Below, one piece after another: positions 57,521 to 58,609 of a stretch of 58,609 nt of DNA; positions within the stretch are counted from its first letter, which is position 1; the number at the start of each line of letters is the position of its first letter. The translations under genes and the position numbers were made by a program. The stretch is from the NCBI GenBank assembly GCA_017650105.1, contig JAGCFO010000038.1, positions 1-58,609 on the forward strand, written 5' to 3'. Source of the DNA: Bacteroidaceae bacterium. GTDB taxonomy: Bacteria; Bacteroidota; Bacteroidia; Bacteroidales; Bacteroidaceae. The notes under the pieces are model-generated. The model was given only the letters and a program-made list of their open reading frames with translations. It searched no databases and was not told the origin of the DNA.

Positions 57521-58609
57521 ATGAAAAAACATTTTCTGTACTGTCTCGCACTGGTATGTGCTCTGCTCACGCCAAGTGCTCTGCGTGCCGAACTGCAAGG
57601 TGCAGGCACGAGTGACGATCCGTATCTGATTGGTACGTTCCAGGAACTCAAGGAATTTGCCGATCTGTGCAACTCGCGTACGGATTTCAAAATCATGGAC
57701 TGTGCCCGTCTTACGGCCGACATTGACATGAACAACGAAAACTGGAAACCCATCGGCCTCTGCGGCGTGAAGGGTGACCACATGTATGCCGGTACCTTTG
57801 ACGGTAACTACCACACCTTGAAGAACCTCTACTCACATGCTGACGAGGCTACCGATTTCGGCTCCATCATGGGTCTCTTCGGCTGGACCGAGGGCTGGGG
57901 TGTCGTCAAGAACCTCATCATCGAAAACGTCAACATGAAGGGTGGTCATGCCGCCGGTGTTATCGGTCGTCAGGGCTATCAGAGCCGTGTTGAGAACGTA
58001 GCGGTCATCGGCACCATCAAGCTGGATGCCAGCGACAACACCCGTGGCGCCATCTCCGGATGGGGCTATAGCGAAGCCACAATTTCCAGCTGCTATACCA
58101 CAGCCGAGATTCTCAGCAGCCATTTCGAAGGTACAGTTATCAACTGCTTCTACAAGAATGCAGAATCGTTGGGTCGTGGCACCAATATCACCGAGGCTGC
58201 CTATACCAGCGGTGAGCTCTGCTACAACCTCAACGGCTGTACTCCCGAAGGTATCTGGAAACAGGACCTCAACAAGGATGCCTGTCCTTCGTTCACTGGC
58301 GGTAAAGTATACTATAACCCCTCCACCGACACCTACAGCAATAGCGCTGCCGGTTCCGGAACTGAGGACGACCCCTATCTCATCTACACTGTTCAGGATC
58401 TGAAGGACTTTGCCGAGAAGTGCAACGCTGTTTCTGACTTCAAGATTATGCTCTGCGCTACGCTAATGGCCGACATTGACCTTGAGAACGAGAACTGGAA
58501 GCCCATCGGCCTCTGCGGCGTCAACGGCGACCATATGTATGCCGGTGTCTTCGATGGCAACAAGCACACGATCAAGAACCTCTACGTCCACACGGACGAG
58601 GGAGAGGGC
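57521..58609 (+). CDS. Secreted GLUG-like repeat protein (partial, runs off the window)
   Basis: The frame stays open from ATG 57521 to the window end (363 codons seen). A signal peptide (MKKHFLYCLALVCALLTPSA) is followed by one complete and one incomplete repeat of about 245 residues. Unit 1 begins GAGTSDDPYLIGTFQELKEF, with LTADIDMNNENWKPIGL and YAGTFDGNYHTLKNLY. Unit 2 begins GSGTEDDPYLIYTVQDLKDF, with LMADIDLENENWKPIGL and YAGVFDGNKHTIKNLY. The repeat is a parallel-beta-helix/GLUG-like adhesin unit. The same word order occurs in the sensor half of the AraC regulator upstream. It is probably a surface or secreted adhesin; its C terminus is unknown. Confidence 0.85.
   Translation, partial: MKKHFLYCLALVCALLTPSALRAELQGAGTSDDPYLIGTFQELKEFADLCNSRTDFKIMDCARLTADIDMNNENWKPIGLCGVKGDHMYAGTFDGNYHTLKNLYSHADEATDFGSIMGLFGWTEGWGVVKNLIIENVNMKGGHAAGVIGRQGYQSRVENVAVIGTIKLDASDNTRGAISGWGYSEATISSCYTTAEILSSHFEGTVINCFYKNAESLGRGTNITEAAYTSGELCYNLNGCTPEGIWKQDLNKDACPSFTGGKVYYNPSTDTYSNSAAGSGTEDDPYLIYTVQDLKDFAEKCNAVSDFKIMLCATLMADIDLENENWKPIGLCGVNGDHMYAGVFDGNKHTIKNLYVHTDEGEG

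Noticed and set aside
55321..58609. Complete polysaccharide utilisation locus
   Set aside because: A FAS1 lipoprotein and secreted repeat protein are present, but no SusC-like transporter or SusD-like lipoprotein is visible in the window. The locus may continue beyond the right edge.

Overview
The window looks like a chromosomal segment of a Bacteroidales bacterium, most likely Prevotella-like. Several features point there: Bacteroidetes-type promoters (a -7 box of the form TAnnTTTG, in the best cases with TTTG or TTG 19-20 bases upstream), many short-signal lipoproteins, BspA-type leucine-rich-repeat and DUF285 surface proteins, C-terminal sorting-like tails of the type IX secretion kind, a large mannose-6-phosphate isomerase with an extra N-terminal domain, and the HU / smalltalk / amidase and DUF4248 / DUF3987 / DUF6371 gene families. 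No transposase, integrase, CRISPR array or rRNA was seen. There is one tRNA, tRNA-Lys(TTT). All family names come from reading the sequence and from memory; no database search was run.

Layout. 1-13 kb: a very large BspA-like protein, an ECF sigma factor, an SGNH hydrolase, a small lipoprotein, and a two-gene unit of an FG-GAP protein plus a clan-D glycoside hydrolase. 13-16.4 kb: housekeeping genes (tRNA-Lys, thymidine kinase, RsmI, a coiled-coil lipoprotein, a HAD phosphatase). 16.4-21.5 kb: a five-gene minus-strand unit centred on hexose use (MFS permease, ROK kinase, mannose-6-phosphate isomerase) led by two small genes. 21.7-25.6 kb: a unit of two proteins with twin-arginine-like signals (a sugar isomerase-like TIM barrel and a Gfo/Idh/MocA oxidoreductase) with a tetraheme cytochrome fused to a SUMF1 domain. 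25.8-28.7 kb: an Omp85-like barrel, a NUC1 nuclease and a small barrel protein. 29-31 kb: an exported flavodoxin and a DUF362 protein.

30.9-52.5 kb is accessory in character. It holds an amidase-smalltalk-HU trio, a DUF285 protein with a dockerin-like tail, a GH20 hexosaminidase, an AT-richer island with a P-loop kinase-like protein and two acetyltransferases behind duplicated leaders, a three-gene unit of surface or secreted proteins, three lipoprotein-type genes or remnants, a lone DUF4248 gene, a bile-acid-type symporter, and the DUF3987-DUF6371 pair. That pair is flanked and interrupted by two five-copy arrays of a TGTGWCA motif in opposite orientation, each with exact 11-bp spacing, which resemble iterons.

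52.6 kb to the end is a separate unit. A membrane-spanning AraC-family regulator has a predicted extracytoplasmic sensor built from the same beta-helix (GLUG-like) repeat as a secreted protein two genes downstream, which runs off the window. A FAS1-domain lipoprotein lies between them, and a candidate AraC operator (two direct repeats 21 bp apart) precedes it. This unit and the 11-bp-phased arrays around DUF3987 are the strongest candidates for undescribed biology here. Three kinds of dispersed intergenic repeat also occur: a roughly 59-bp GGAGAACAAAT element, a roughly 75-bp hairpin element, and clusters of GATAATC-type heptamers.
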